Source: Aquificaceae bacterium UBA2488
GTDB taxonomy: Bacteria > Aquificota > Aquificia > Aquificales > Aquificaceae
Direction of reading: 5' to 3'
Assembly (NCBI GenBank): GCA_002341805.1
Contig: DDOS01000050.1
Location: 1 to 9,190, forward strand
Length of the DNA: 9,190 bases
Made by a program: the position numbers and the translations under genes. This document shows, piece by piece, positions 1 through 5,235 of the stretch (position 1 is its first letter; each line of letters starts with the position of its first letter). The notes below the pieces were generated by a model. That model ran no database searches. It was not told the origin of the DNA and worked only from the letters and a program-made list of their open reading frames with translations.

Positions 1-639
1 AAAAGAGGTATGTCTTCTGGCGTTAGCATCAAAAGGAGATATTCTCACAAGCCTATGCACACCATTCTCAGATTTTAAATATCCGTAAGCATATGGCCCT
101 TTTATGTACAAGGTGGCACTTTTTATGCCAGCCACATCATCTGGGTTTATATCTATGAGCTGAACTTCATAATTGTGTTTTTCTGCCCATCTTGTATACA
201 TCCTAAGGAGCATACTAGCCCAATCACAAGCTTCAGTACCACCAGCTCCTGCTTGTATAGTAAGATAAGCGTTGTTTATATCCATTTCATCGGATAGATA
301 TATCTCAAGCTCAAACTTTTTAAGGTCTTTTTGAATAGATTCAAGCTCTTCAGATATTAAAATAGATGTGTCAAAATCACCTTCTTCTAAGTCTTTCATC
401 ATTTCGTCTAAATCTTGTATTCGGCTCTTAAGAGAAAGATAATCATCAAGCTTTTCTTGGAGAGCTTTTCGCCTTTGACTTATGTTCTTAGCTTTCTCTT
501 GGTCTGCCCAAAAATCCCCAGAAGACATCATGTTGTCATATCTTTCTATATCTTGCTTCAGTTTAGCTTCATCTAAGGATTTGGAAAGTTCTTCAAAACG
601 ATCTTTTATCTCAGAAAACGCTGTATTTAGTTCTATCAT
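1..639 (-). CDS. prfB: Peptide chain release factor 2 (RF2), 3' end outside window
   Basis: RF2 recognises UAA and UGA stop codons in the ribosomal A site and triggers peptide release. The window holds the first 213 residues, read from ATG at 639 down to base 1 with no in-frame stop. The N-terminal part is a helical, charged domain with the family word GDFWAD near residue 41. The GAGGTEA motif is at residues 131-137 followed by DWASML. The tripeptide anticodon SPF, which separates RF2 from RF1 (PxT), is at 201-203 within RISPFDANARRHTSF. The catalytic GGQ loop lies beyond the window edge. Many bacteria encode RF2 with a programmed +1 frameshift near codon 25; here the matching Leu-Asp junction (residues 22-23, codons TTA GAT) reads straight through, so the gene is of the frameshift-free kind. 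The start lies one base after the stop of the upstream HMA gene, with no strong Shine-Dalgarno site, suggesting translational coupling. Identity is certain; only the 3' end is missing. Confidence 0.97.
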   Translation of the reverse strand, partial: MIELNTAFSEIKDRFEELSKSLDEAKLKQDIERYDNMMSSGDFWADQEKAKNISQRRKALQEKLDDYLSLKSRIQDLDEMMKDLEEGDFDTSILISEELESIQKDLKKFELEIYLSDEMDINNAYLTIQAGAGGTEACDWASMLLRMYTRWAEKHNYEVQLIDINPDDVAGIKSATLYIKGPYAYGYLKSENGVHRLVRISPFDANARRHTSF

Positions 640-640
640 A

Positions 641-853
641 TTATCTTATATCTACTACCTTATAACCCCATTCTTCGATGGTGGACTTAATATCTTCTTC
701 TTTTAACACAGACTCATCAAACTCCACTTCCGAAGCCTTAGAATCCAAACTGGTATTGTAAGATTTTATTCCAGATAGTGAGCCCAATGCCCTATTTACT
801 GTATTCACACAATGCCCGCAGGTCATGCCTTCTATGATAAACACTTTCTTCAT
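641..853 (-). CDS. Small HMA-domain metal-binding protein, CopZ-like copper chaperone
   Basis: This is a single heavy-metal-associated (HMA/ferredoxin-like fold) domain of 70 residues, the size of free-standing copper chaperones such as CopZ. The metal-binding loop GMTCGHC is at residues 9-15, with Cys12 and Cys15 as the thiolate ligands; these normally bind Cu(I) and hand it to a P-type ATPase. The rest follows the usual beta-alpha-beta-beta-alpha-beta order: an N-terminal strand (KKVFIIEG), a helix after the loop, a strand around SEVEFD, and a C-terminal helix then strand (WGYKVVDI). A TTG six codons upstream (871) would extend the protein by MAYNIN, but the ATG at 853 starts just where the HMA fold begins and is preferred. 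No copper ATPase or CueR-type regulator is in view. The gene is divergent from dnaJ and is followed after one base by prfB. The fold is secure; the metal (copper versus another soft metal) is inferred from the family. Confidence 0.9.
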   Translation of the reverse strand: MKKVFIIEGMTCGHCVNTVNRALGSLSGIKSYNTSLDSKASEVEFDESVLKEEDIKSTIEEWGYKVVDIR

Positions 854-859
854 ATTTAT

Positions 860-865
860 ATTATA
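860..865 (-). promoter_or_regulatory. Candidate -10 box for the HMA-prfB pair
   Basis: A perfect TATAAT lies on the minus strand six bases before the ATG at 853. No good -35 hexamer is seen at 16-18 bp. If used, transcription would start on or next to the start codon, giving a leaderless message like that proposed for dnaJ. In DNA this AT-rich such a match can arise by chance, so confidence is modest. Confidence 0.4.
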
Positions 866-880
866 AGCCAAAAACTTGTT

Positions 881-901
881 TTAAAGTATGATATACTCTT
901 A
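881..901. promoter_or_regulatory. Inverted repeat with HAIR-like spacing, possible HspR operator
   Basis: A perfect 5-bp inverted repeat AGTAT-GAT-ATACT spans 885-897. Around it the layout AGT-N7-ACT has exactly the spacing of the HspR operator known as HAIR (CTTGAGT-N7-ACTCAAG). The left half TTAAAGT and right half ACTCTTA each match the consensus at 4 of 7 positions. It sits between two divergent genes and about 33 bp upstream of the dnaJ -35 box. The downstream hspR gene makes an HspR site here reasonable, but the match is weak. Confidence 0.3.
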
Positions 902-932
902 TATAAAAATATTTATACTACATTATAAACTA

Positions 933-953
933 CTTGACAATATGATGCTAAAA
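933..953. promoter_or_regulatory. Second weak HAIR-like site, overlapping the dnaJ promoter
   Basis: CTTGACA-N7-GCTAAAA matches the HspR operator consensus at 5 of 7 and 4 of 7 positions with the correct 7-bp gap. It covers the -35 box and most of the spacer of the dnaJ promoter, where a bound repressor would block RNA polymerase. Much of the left-half match comes from the -35 hexamer itself, so it may be coincidental. Confidence 0.22.
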
Positions 954-962
954 TTTTATAAT
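934..962 (+). promoter_or_regulatory. Consensus sigma-70-type promoter of dnaJ
   Basis: The -35 box TTGACA (934-939) and -10 box TATAAT (957-962) both match the consensus fully and are separated by the ideal 17 bp. The usual start point, about 7-8 bases after the -10 box, falls at 969-970, and the dnaJ ATG is at 970. The message is therefore predicted to have no 5' leader, which fits the lack of any Shine-Dalgarno sequence before the gene. A fully consensus promoter is strong and would need a repressor, in keeping with HspR control. Confidence 0.8.
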
Positions 963-969
963 ATATAAT

Positions 970-2121
970 ATGGCAAAAGATTATTATGAAATCTTAGGGA
1001 TTAGTAGAAATGCTACACAAGAGGAGATTAAGAAGGCTTATAGAAGATTGGCCAGAAAATATCATCCAGATTTTAATAAAGAGTCAGGAGCCGATGAAAA
1101 GTTTAAGGAGATAAACCAAGCTTACCAAGTGCTATCGGATGAAAACAAAAGAAAGATCTATGATCAATTTGGAGAAGCAGGTTTATCTGGTGCAAATCAA
1201 ACCCAAGAGCAATGGAGCAGAATGAAGGATGCAGAGTTTAGAGATTTATTTGATGAACTTGGAAATTTTCAGGATTTAATGGACAACATAAGTGAAATGT
1301 TTGGAGGGACTTCAAGAAGAAGGACAAAAGAGCGTTCTTCAGGACCAAGACCTATAGATGGCGAAGATATTATAAAAACTGTAGAGATGATTTTAGAAGA
1401 AGCTTATACTGGTAAAAAAATAAATTTAGAAATAGAAAAAGGTGTGCCCTGCGATGTATGTGGAGGATATGGCTACGATAAGTCTTCAGAAAAAGTATGC
1501 TCCACTTGCAATGGAAGCGGTCAAGTAAGTCAACGCACTATGTTTATTAATTTTGTTAGCGCCTGTCCTACCTGCGGTGGTAGTGGGTACATTAGAGAGG
1601 CTTGCAAAAAATGTAGGGGTATGTCTTATGTATATACAAAAACCACAATACCTGTTAATATACCTCCAGGAGTGGATAACGGTACGAAGTTGGTGGTGGA
1701 TAGACAAGGGCATTCTGGACTTTTTGGCGGAAGACCAGGCAATCTAATACTAATAGTAAAACTTACTCCTCATACCATCTTCAAAAGAAAAGGTGATGAT
1801 TTGTATGTGGATGTAAATATAACATTCCCAGAGAGCGTAATGGGCACAAGCTTTAGCATAAAACATCTAAACGGTGAGGATATAAATATTGAGATTCCGT
1901 CTGGCACAAAAGACGGCGATAAGATTAAAATAAAAGATAAAGGTATGCCAAAGCTAAAAGGTCATGGACACGGAGATTTGATAGCTATAGCTCACATAGA
2001 TGTACCAAAATATAGCACACTCTCTAAGCTAATAGGCGATGGTAAAAAAGCCGAGAAGCTACTAAAAGAACTTGATAAAGTATTGCCAAAACCAGAGAGG
2101 ATAGCAAGCCATGAACAATAG
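970..2121 (+). CDS. dnaJ: Chaperone DnaJ (type I Hsp40)
   Basis: DnaJ delivers unfolded proteins to DnaK and stimulates its ATPase. The 383 residues show the full type I layout. The J domain covers roughly 1-70 with the essential HPD at 32-34. A linker (about 68-128) follows. The zinc-finger domain has four CxxC pairs: Cys161/164, 177/180, 199/202 and 212/215. The first three follow CxxCxGxG; the last, CKKCRGMS, ends in Ser instead of Gly. The C-terminal substrate-binding domains (about 220-350) include [13 protein letters not shown] and [13 protein letters not shown]. The linker is unusual: it is acidic and basic (for example [17 protein letters not shown]) rather than a long Gly/Phe-rich stretch. 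The start codon is fixed by the canonical [11 protein letters not shown]-terminus. The 3' end overlaps hspR by 11 bp, so the two are co-transcribed. No dnaK or grpE is in the window; whether another DnaJ exists elsewhere is unknown. Confidence 0.97.
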   Translation: MAKDYYEILGISRNATQEEIKKAYRRLARKYHPDFNKESGADEKFKEINQAYQVLSDENKRKIYDQFGEAGLSGANQTQEQWSRMKDAEFRDLFDELGNFQDLMDNISEMFGGTSRRRTKERSSGPRPIDGEDIIKTVEMILEEAYTGKKINLEIEKGVPCDVCGGYGYDKSSEKVCSTCNGSGQVSQRTMFINFVSACPTCGGSGYIREACKKCRGMSYVYTKTTIPVNIPPGVDNGTKLVVDRQGHSGLFGGRPGNLILIVKLTPHTIFKRKGDDLYVDVNITFPESVMGTSFSIKHLNGEDINIEIPSGTKDGDKIKIKDKGMPKLKGHGHGDLIAIAHIDVPKYSTLSKLIGDGKKAEKLLKELDKVLPKPERIASHEQ

Positions 2122-2500
2122 AAAAACCAAAGCGGTATTTACCATAGGCACTGTGGCAAAGATGTATAAAATACACCCTCAAACGCTTAGGCTTTATGAA
2201 AAAGAAGGACTTTTAAAACCTTCAAGAACCGAAGGTAATACAAGGCTCTATACCGAAGAAGATTTAGAACAGCTTGATTTCATACTAACCCTTGCCCGAG
2301 ATCTTGGGGTAAACATAGCTGGTATAGATGTGATACTCCGTATAAAACACCAGATGGACGAAATGCAAAAAAGTATTGAGCTTTTATTGGAAATAATTAA
2401 AAACTTAAAAAATCAAACCGCATCCGCCGAAGATGTGGACAAGGCTATAGTGCTTATAAGTAATATGAATAAAAATATAGAGTTAAAGAAAAAGTCTTAA
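2111..2500 (+). CDS. hspR: MerR-family heat-shock repressor, HspR-type
   Basis: The 129-residue protein has a MerR winged helix-turn-helix at about residues 9-80. Hallmarks of the HspR branch are visible: [14 protein letters not shown] (22-35), [15 protein letters not shown] (38-52) and [13 protein letters not shown] (64-76), the latter matching the GLNLAGV-type segment of HspR. A helical, coiled-coil-like tail (81-103) likely dimerises. HspR in actinobacteria and epsilonproteobacteria represses dnaK/dnaJ/clpB operons with help from DnaK; that partner role is family knowledge, not seen here. The start overlaps the end of dnaJ by 11 bp and has a GAGAGG ribosome site 10 bases upstream (2095-2100). 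Its place as the last gene of a dnaJ operon is the classic HspR arrangement and suggests autoregulation through the region before dnaJ. One departure from common members is GNTRLY where GGTRRY is usual. It ends at a TTAA shared with the convergent cupin gene. Confidence 0.9.
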   Translation: MNNRKTKAVFTIGTVAKMYKIHPQTLRLYEKEGLLKPSRTEGNTRLYTEEDLEQLDFILTLARDLGVNIAGIDVILRIKHQMDEMQKSIELLLEIIKNLKNQTASAEDVDKAIVLISNMNKNIELKKKS

Positions 2501-2506
2501 GGCTTT
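2491..2506 (-). terminator. Weak bidirectional hairpin at the shared stop, possible terminator
   Basis: The near-palindrome AAAGTCTTAAGGCTTT is centred on the shared TTAA. Read on the minus strand it forms a six-position stem (one C-A mismatch) with a TTAA loop, followed by the T-rich run TTCTTT, resembling a weak intrinsic terminator for the glmU-cupin pair. On the plus strand the stem is closed by a T-G wobble but no T tract follows. The stem is short and AT-rich, so this is only a candidate. Confidence 0.3.
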
Positions 2507-2790
2507 GAACCACAGACATATTTTACACCTTTTTCGGATTTTGCCCAGTGTGGTATATTGGGGGATAATTCTATCTTATCTCCTACTAAAAGCCTAAAAA
2601 CATTTTCTTCTGTGCCTATCTCTATATCACCTTCTACTATCCATCTAACTTCATAGTCTTTGTGGGTATGCCAAGAGTAATATGTCCTAGGTGGGTCATA
2701 CCACATATATACATCATATCCTTCTTGCTTTAATAGTTCTTTTATCTTTTCTGGGTCTCTTAAGCCAGTGGATTCAAAGATCACACCCAT
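2497..2790 (-). CDS. Small single-domain cupin protein
   Basis: The 97-residue protein is one small beta-barrel cupin domain. Motif 1 is clear as HTHKDYE then six residues and Gly (His41, His43, Glu47, Gly54), matching HxH(x3)E(x6)G. Motif 2 is the segment GDKIELSPNIPHW with His81, giving the usual three-His, one-Glu metal site. The fold is therefore probably metal-bound. A short charged N-terminal helix (EKIKELLKQEG) precedes the barrel. No enzyme-specific feature is visible, so substrate and reaction cannot be named; such proteins range from sugar isomerases to dioxygenases and binding proteins. The ATG lies one base after the glmU stop, indicating co-transcription and probably coupled translation, so a role linked to sugar-nucleotide or envelope metabolism is possible but unproven. 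Its stop codon overlaps that of hspR on the other strand. Confidence 0.85.
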   Translation of the reverse strand: MGVIFESTGLRDPEKIKELLKQEGYDVYMWYDPPRTYYSWHTHKDYEVRWIVEGDIEIGTEENVFRLLVGDKIELSPNIPHWAKSEKGVKYVCGSKP

Positions 2791-2791
2791 A

Positions 2792-4174
2792 CTAATCTTC
2801 TATTTTGGATTTGTTTTCAAGGATTCTAAGCTCTGATCTTTCCACAGCTAGGGCTTTCTTAGGTATATCTCTTGTGATTACAGACCCACCTGCTATAAAA
2901 GCCTTATCTTCTATATTTCTTGGAGCTATAATAAGAGCGTTGCTTCCAATAAACACTTTTTTACCTATGTGGGTTTTATGCTTGTGCTTACCGTCAAAGT
3001 TTGCTATAACTACTCCTGCTCCTATGTTTGTTTTTTCTCCTATCTCTATATCTCCAAGATAAGACAAATGCTTAGCATACACTTGCTCTTTAAGTTTTGC
3101 ATTTTTAAGCTCCACAAAATTACCTATATGAGATTTTTTACCTACATGAGAGTTATCTCTTATATGACACATAGGTCCTATGGTACAATCATCTTCTATG
3201 ATAGAATCTTTTATATAGCTCATCGGAAGTATGGTGGTATCTTCTCCTATGCTTGAGTTTTCTATATAAGAACCATTCATAATTTTAGAGCTTTTCTTAA
3301 TATGGGTATTACCTTTTAACACAGTGTTTGGAAAAATCTCTGCATCTTTTTCTATAACAACATCTGGTTCTATATAAATAGACTCTGGGGAATGTAAAGA
3401 TACCCCTGCTCTTGCAAAAGATTCTAAAAGCCTCATTTTGATAACAGACTCTGCAAAACTAAGCTCCCAACGGTCATTAACACCAAATATCTCCGTTATC
3501 TCAGAAGCCATGAAACTCCTGCATGTAATTCCTTGATTTGCCATTATCTCTATAATATCTGTTATATAAAGCTCGTTGGTTTTCTCGCTGGGTTTTAAAT
3601 GCTTAAAAGCTTCCAACAGATAAGGCACATAAAACATATAAACCCCAGCGTTTACTTCATTTATCTGCTTTTGATCATAAGTGGCTTCTTTTTCTTCCAC
3701 TATTTTTATAACATCCCCTTGAGGGTTTTTAACTATACGTCCATATCCTGTAGGGTCTGGCAAAAACGAGGATAGCACAAGAGCGCCTATGGTTTTATGT
3801 TCATACTCCTCTACCATATGTAAAAATCTCTGCATACCTTTTATGGTGTCTTCTTTTACAAGGGGAGTATCTCCATTTACCACAAATACATAATCCGTCA
3901 TATCCTCAAAAAAGCTTTTACCAGCCATCAAAGCATCTGCAGTACCACCTTTTGGGTTTGATTGTTCAAAAAAACTTACATTTTCATCCTTTAAATAATC
4001 CATTATCTGTTCTTTTTTATGAGACGCCACTACGCCTATATCTACTATGTTTGAGGCTTTTAGATATCTAAGCACATACCAAATCATTGGTTTACCAAGC
4101 ATCTCATGAAGTACCTTTGGTTTATCGCTTTTAAACCTTGTTCCAAGTCCAGCTGCCAATATAATCGCTTTCAT
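2792..4174 (-). CDS. glmU: Bifunctional GlcN-1-P acetyltransferase / GlcNAc-1-P uridyltransferase GlmU
   Basis: GlmU carries out the last two steps to UDP-GlcNAc, the precursor of peptidoglycan and lipid A: acetylation of glucosamine-1-phosphate, then UTP-dependent uridylylation. At 460 residues it is full length. The N-terminal pyrophosphorylase domain opens with LAAGLGTRF (6-14) and SDKPKVLH (16-23, Lys20 aligned to the conserved Lys of the family). It also shows GGTAD (76-80), the metal-binding Asp102 in NGDTPL and Asn233 in GVNDRWE. The C-terminal half (about 255-455) is a left-handed beta-helix of hexapeptide repeats. It keeps Arg339 (HIRD), HIGNFVELKNAKL (349-361), the catalytic-base His369 in KHLSYLGD, and the NIGAGVVIANFDG stretch. 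Both active sites therefore look intact. The start is the canonical MKAIILAAG. No Shine-Dalgarno site is evident; a -10-like TAAAAT ends six bases before the ATG. The cupin gene follows after one base. Confidence 0.97.
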   Translation of the reverse strand: MKAIILAAGLGTRFKSDKPKVLHEMLGKPMIWYVLRYLKASNIVDIGVVASHKKEQIMDYLKDENVSFFEQSNPKGGTADALMAGKSFFEDMTDYVFVVNGDTPLVKEDTIKGMQRFLHMVEEYEHKTIGALVLSSFLPDPTGYGRIVKNPQGDVIKIVEEKEATYDQKQINEVNAGVYMFYVPYLLEAFKHLKPSEKTNELYITDIIEIMANQGITCRSFMASEITEIFGVNDRWELSFAESVIKMRLLESFARAGVSLHSPESIYIEPDVVIEKDAEIFPNTVLKGNTHIKKSSKIMNGSYIENSSIGEDTTILPMSYIKDSIIEDDCTIGPMCHIRDNSHVGKKSHIGNFVELKNAKLKEQVYAKHLSYLGDIEIGEKTNIGAGVVIANFDGKHKHKTHIGKKVFIGSNALIIAPRNIEDKAFIAGGSVITRDIPKKALAVERSELRILENKSKIED

Positions 4175-4180
4175 ATCTTT

Positions 4181-4210
4181 ATTTTAACTTATAAAATAGC
4201 AATATGTATA
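4181..4210 (-). promoter_or_regulatory. Candidate glmU promoter
   Basis: On the minus strand TATACA (4210-4205, 4 of 6 to the -35 consensus) and TAAAAT (4186-4181, 5 of 6 to the -10 consensus) are 18 bp apart. The -10 box ends six bases before the glmU ATG, so the message would be leaderless or nearly so. The 69-bp gap to the upstream glycine-rich gene shows no convincing terminator but does contain a 10-bp direct repeat ATAGCAATAT (4196-4205 and 4235-4244) of unknown meaning. Confidence 0.4.
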
Positions 4211-4243
4211 TGTTTTTAAAAGCCTAAATATTAGATAGCAATA

Positions 4244-5188
4244 TCACCAAGATATTTCCACAGAACCATTGCCAGTATTTGATACAGAGCAAGAAGAATT
4301 AGATACAAGAGTTGAATCATAGTAGGATGATCCGCCAGTAGCACCAGCACCTCCGCCTCCTTCAATATAAATAAATAGTAAATAAAGTTGAGATCCGCCT
4401 CCGCCTCCGCCTCCATACCCCCCATTTGCACCAATATAACCACTTACACCACCTCCAGCACCGCCACTTGGATTTAATGTATTTAATGCAGATCCACCAT
4501 TCCCAGCTGTTCCGTCTGATCCATTACTATACCATCCTCCACCACCACCAGCAATATCTCCACTACCACCATCACCAAGTGAACCAGTACAAGAGGCATT
4601 TCCTCCATTAGCATAGGAATTTCCTGATGCATAAGCTGCACCACCGCCTGCACCAGCTATTAAAAGAGGATTAGTCCCAATAGATACAAAACTTGCACCA
4701 CCTCCACCAGCGGCGTATGAATCACTGCCACCTTGGCCTCCTACTATAACAGTTAAAGCTTGATTAGCCAAGGATACGCCAGATATAATACCATTTACAA
4801 CAGCACCTTGGCCTCCTTGTGCTTTGTTGTTTTTGCCAGGTCCTGCATTGCCACCTTGAGCTCCTGCCACTACAAATGTAACAGATGGGCAATAAGATAT
4901 ATAAGAAGGTGGAATCCATGAATAGCTTCCTGAATTATTATATGTAGTACTTGAATGAGTACATGTGGTGCTACTTGATCCACCACCGCCTCCACCACCA
5001 CTACTGCCAAGACCACCTAAAGGACCACCCCATATGGTAACACCTTGAGCATTAGATGGTGGTGTGGTAGTAATGCTTGCACTCGGAGAAGAACTATTAT
5101 TTGAAAATGTTACACCAAAAGCTTGATTTACAAAAGTATAACATATTACAACACCACTCAAAAGCTTAGATATACTTACTTTTTTCAT
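4244..5188 (-). CDS. Exported glycine-rich protein (Gly_rich-type domain)
   Basis: The 314-residue product begins with a Sec-type signal peptide: MKK, a hydrophobic core (LLSGVVICYTFV), then AFG at about 23-25 as a likely cleavage site. The Cys in the core is not in a lipobox. A Ser/Thr/Asn/Pro-rich stretch and a short Gly run (to about 75) lead into a domain like the glycine-rich families with an SVTFVVAGAQGG core and VIVGGQGG. Many GGGGG runs follow, and it ends SVEISW, a typical last strand. Four mature cysteines (76, 100, 200, 300) could pair in the periplasm or outside. A hydrophobic segment QLYLLFIYI (267-275) interrupts the polyglycine. The ATG at 5188 is chosen over a GTG at 5194 because AGGAG lies at 5200-5196, a proper 7-base spacing. 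Probable role is a surface or extracellular structural or adhesive protein; no enzyme motif is seen. It follows the GT9 gene but probably has its own promoter. Confidence 0.8.
   Translation of the reverse strand: MKKVSISKLLSGVVICYTFVNQAFGVTFSNNSSSPSASITTTPPSNAQGVTIWGGPLGGLGSSGGGGGGGSSSTTCTHSSTTYNNSGSYSWIPPSYISYCPSVTFVVAGAQGGNAGPGKNNKAQGGQGAVVNGIISGVSLANQALTVIVGGQGGSDSYAAGGGGASFVSIGTNPLLIAGAGGGAAYASGNSYANGGNASCTGSLGDGGSGDIAGGGGGWYSNGSDGTAGNGGSALNTLNPSGGAGGGVSGYIGANGGYGGGGGGGSQLYLLFIYIEGGGGAGATGGSSYYDSTLVSNSSCSVSNTGNGSVEISW
4395..4414. repeat. Hexanucleotide microsatellite (CCGCCT)3 in the glycine-rich gene
   Basis: Three perfect copies of CCGCCT followed by CC lie in the coding sequence and encode consecutive glycines on the minus strand. 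It is far richer in GC than the surrounding DNA. Gain or loss of a unit would be in frame and change the polyglycine length by two residues. Similar imperfect GGN runs occur near 4341-4357 and 4979-5000. Confidence 0.75.
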
Positions 5189-5195
5189 ACACACG

Positions 5196-5200
5196 CTCCT
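5196..5200 (-). promoter_or_regulatory. Strong Shine-Dalgarno site of the glycine-rich gene
   Basis: AGGAG sits seven bases before the ATG at 5188 on the minus strand. It sets the start of the exported protein and is the only near-perfect ribosome site at a usual distance in the window; the other starts have weak or no match. This suggests high translation of the glycine-rich protein. Confidence 0.75.
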
Positions 5201-5207
5201 ACTTTAT

Positions 5208-5235
5208 AGTATAAATCTTTAAATATATATTTCAA
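5208..5235 (-). promoter_or_regulatory. Candidate promoter of the glycine-rich gene
   Basis: TTGAAA (5235-5230, 5 of 6 to consensus) and TATACT (5213-5208, 5 of 6) are 16 bp apart on the minus strand. The -35 box overlaps the stop codon of the GT9 gene. The predicted start near 5201 gives a leader of about 12 bases that begins at the Shine-Dalgarno site, so the exported protein can be made independently of the upstream genes. Confidence 0.5.

Noticed and set aside
482..706. Plus-strand open frame opposite prfB and the HMA gene
   Set aside because: It is antisense to two well-supported genes and its product has no recognisable domain; it is a shadow of the minus-strand codons.
854..871. TTG start adding MAYNIN to the HMA protein
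   Set aside because: The ATG at 853 begins exactly at the HMA fold and is placed suitably after a TATAAT box; the TTG would put the -10 box inside the gene.
1486..1747. Open frames on both strands inside dnaJ
   Set aside because: They lie across the zinc-finger coding region, whose eight cysteines in the main frame are unmistakable.
2805..3256. Plus-strand open frames opposite the GlmU beta-helix
   Set aside because: They arise from the regular hexapeptide-repeat codons on the other strand and show no ribosome site or homology.
4196..4244. 10-bp direct repeat ATAGCAATAT as an attachment or operator site
   Set aside because: Two AT-rich copies 39 bp apart, one overlapping the end of a gene, are not enough evidence; no integrase or regulator is linked.
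4231..4611. Open frames over the polyglycine coding region, including a His-rich one
   Set aside because: GGN codons read in other frames give low-complexity products; the signal peptide, Shine-Dalgarno site and family pattern support only the 4244-5188 frame.
5134..5143. Lipobox at the signal-peptide cysteine of the glycine-rich protein
   Set aside because: The residues before the Cys are Val-Val-Ile, not the Ala/Gly/Ser at -1 that a lipoprotein needs, and the Cys lies within the hydrophobic core.
5203..5207. TATAAA as the -10 box of the glycine-rich gene
   Set aside because: It would leave about 21 bp to TTGAAA and put the start beyond the Shine-Dalgarno site; TATACT with a 16-bp spacer fits better.
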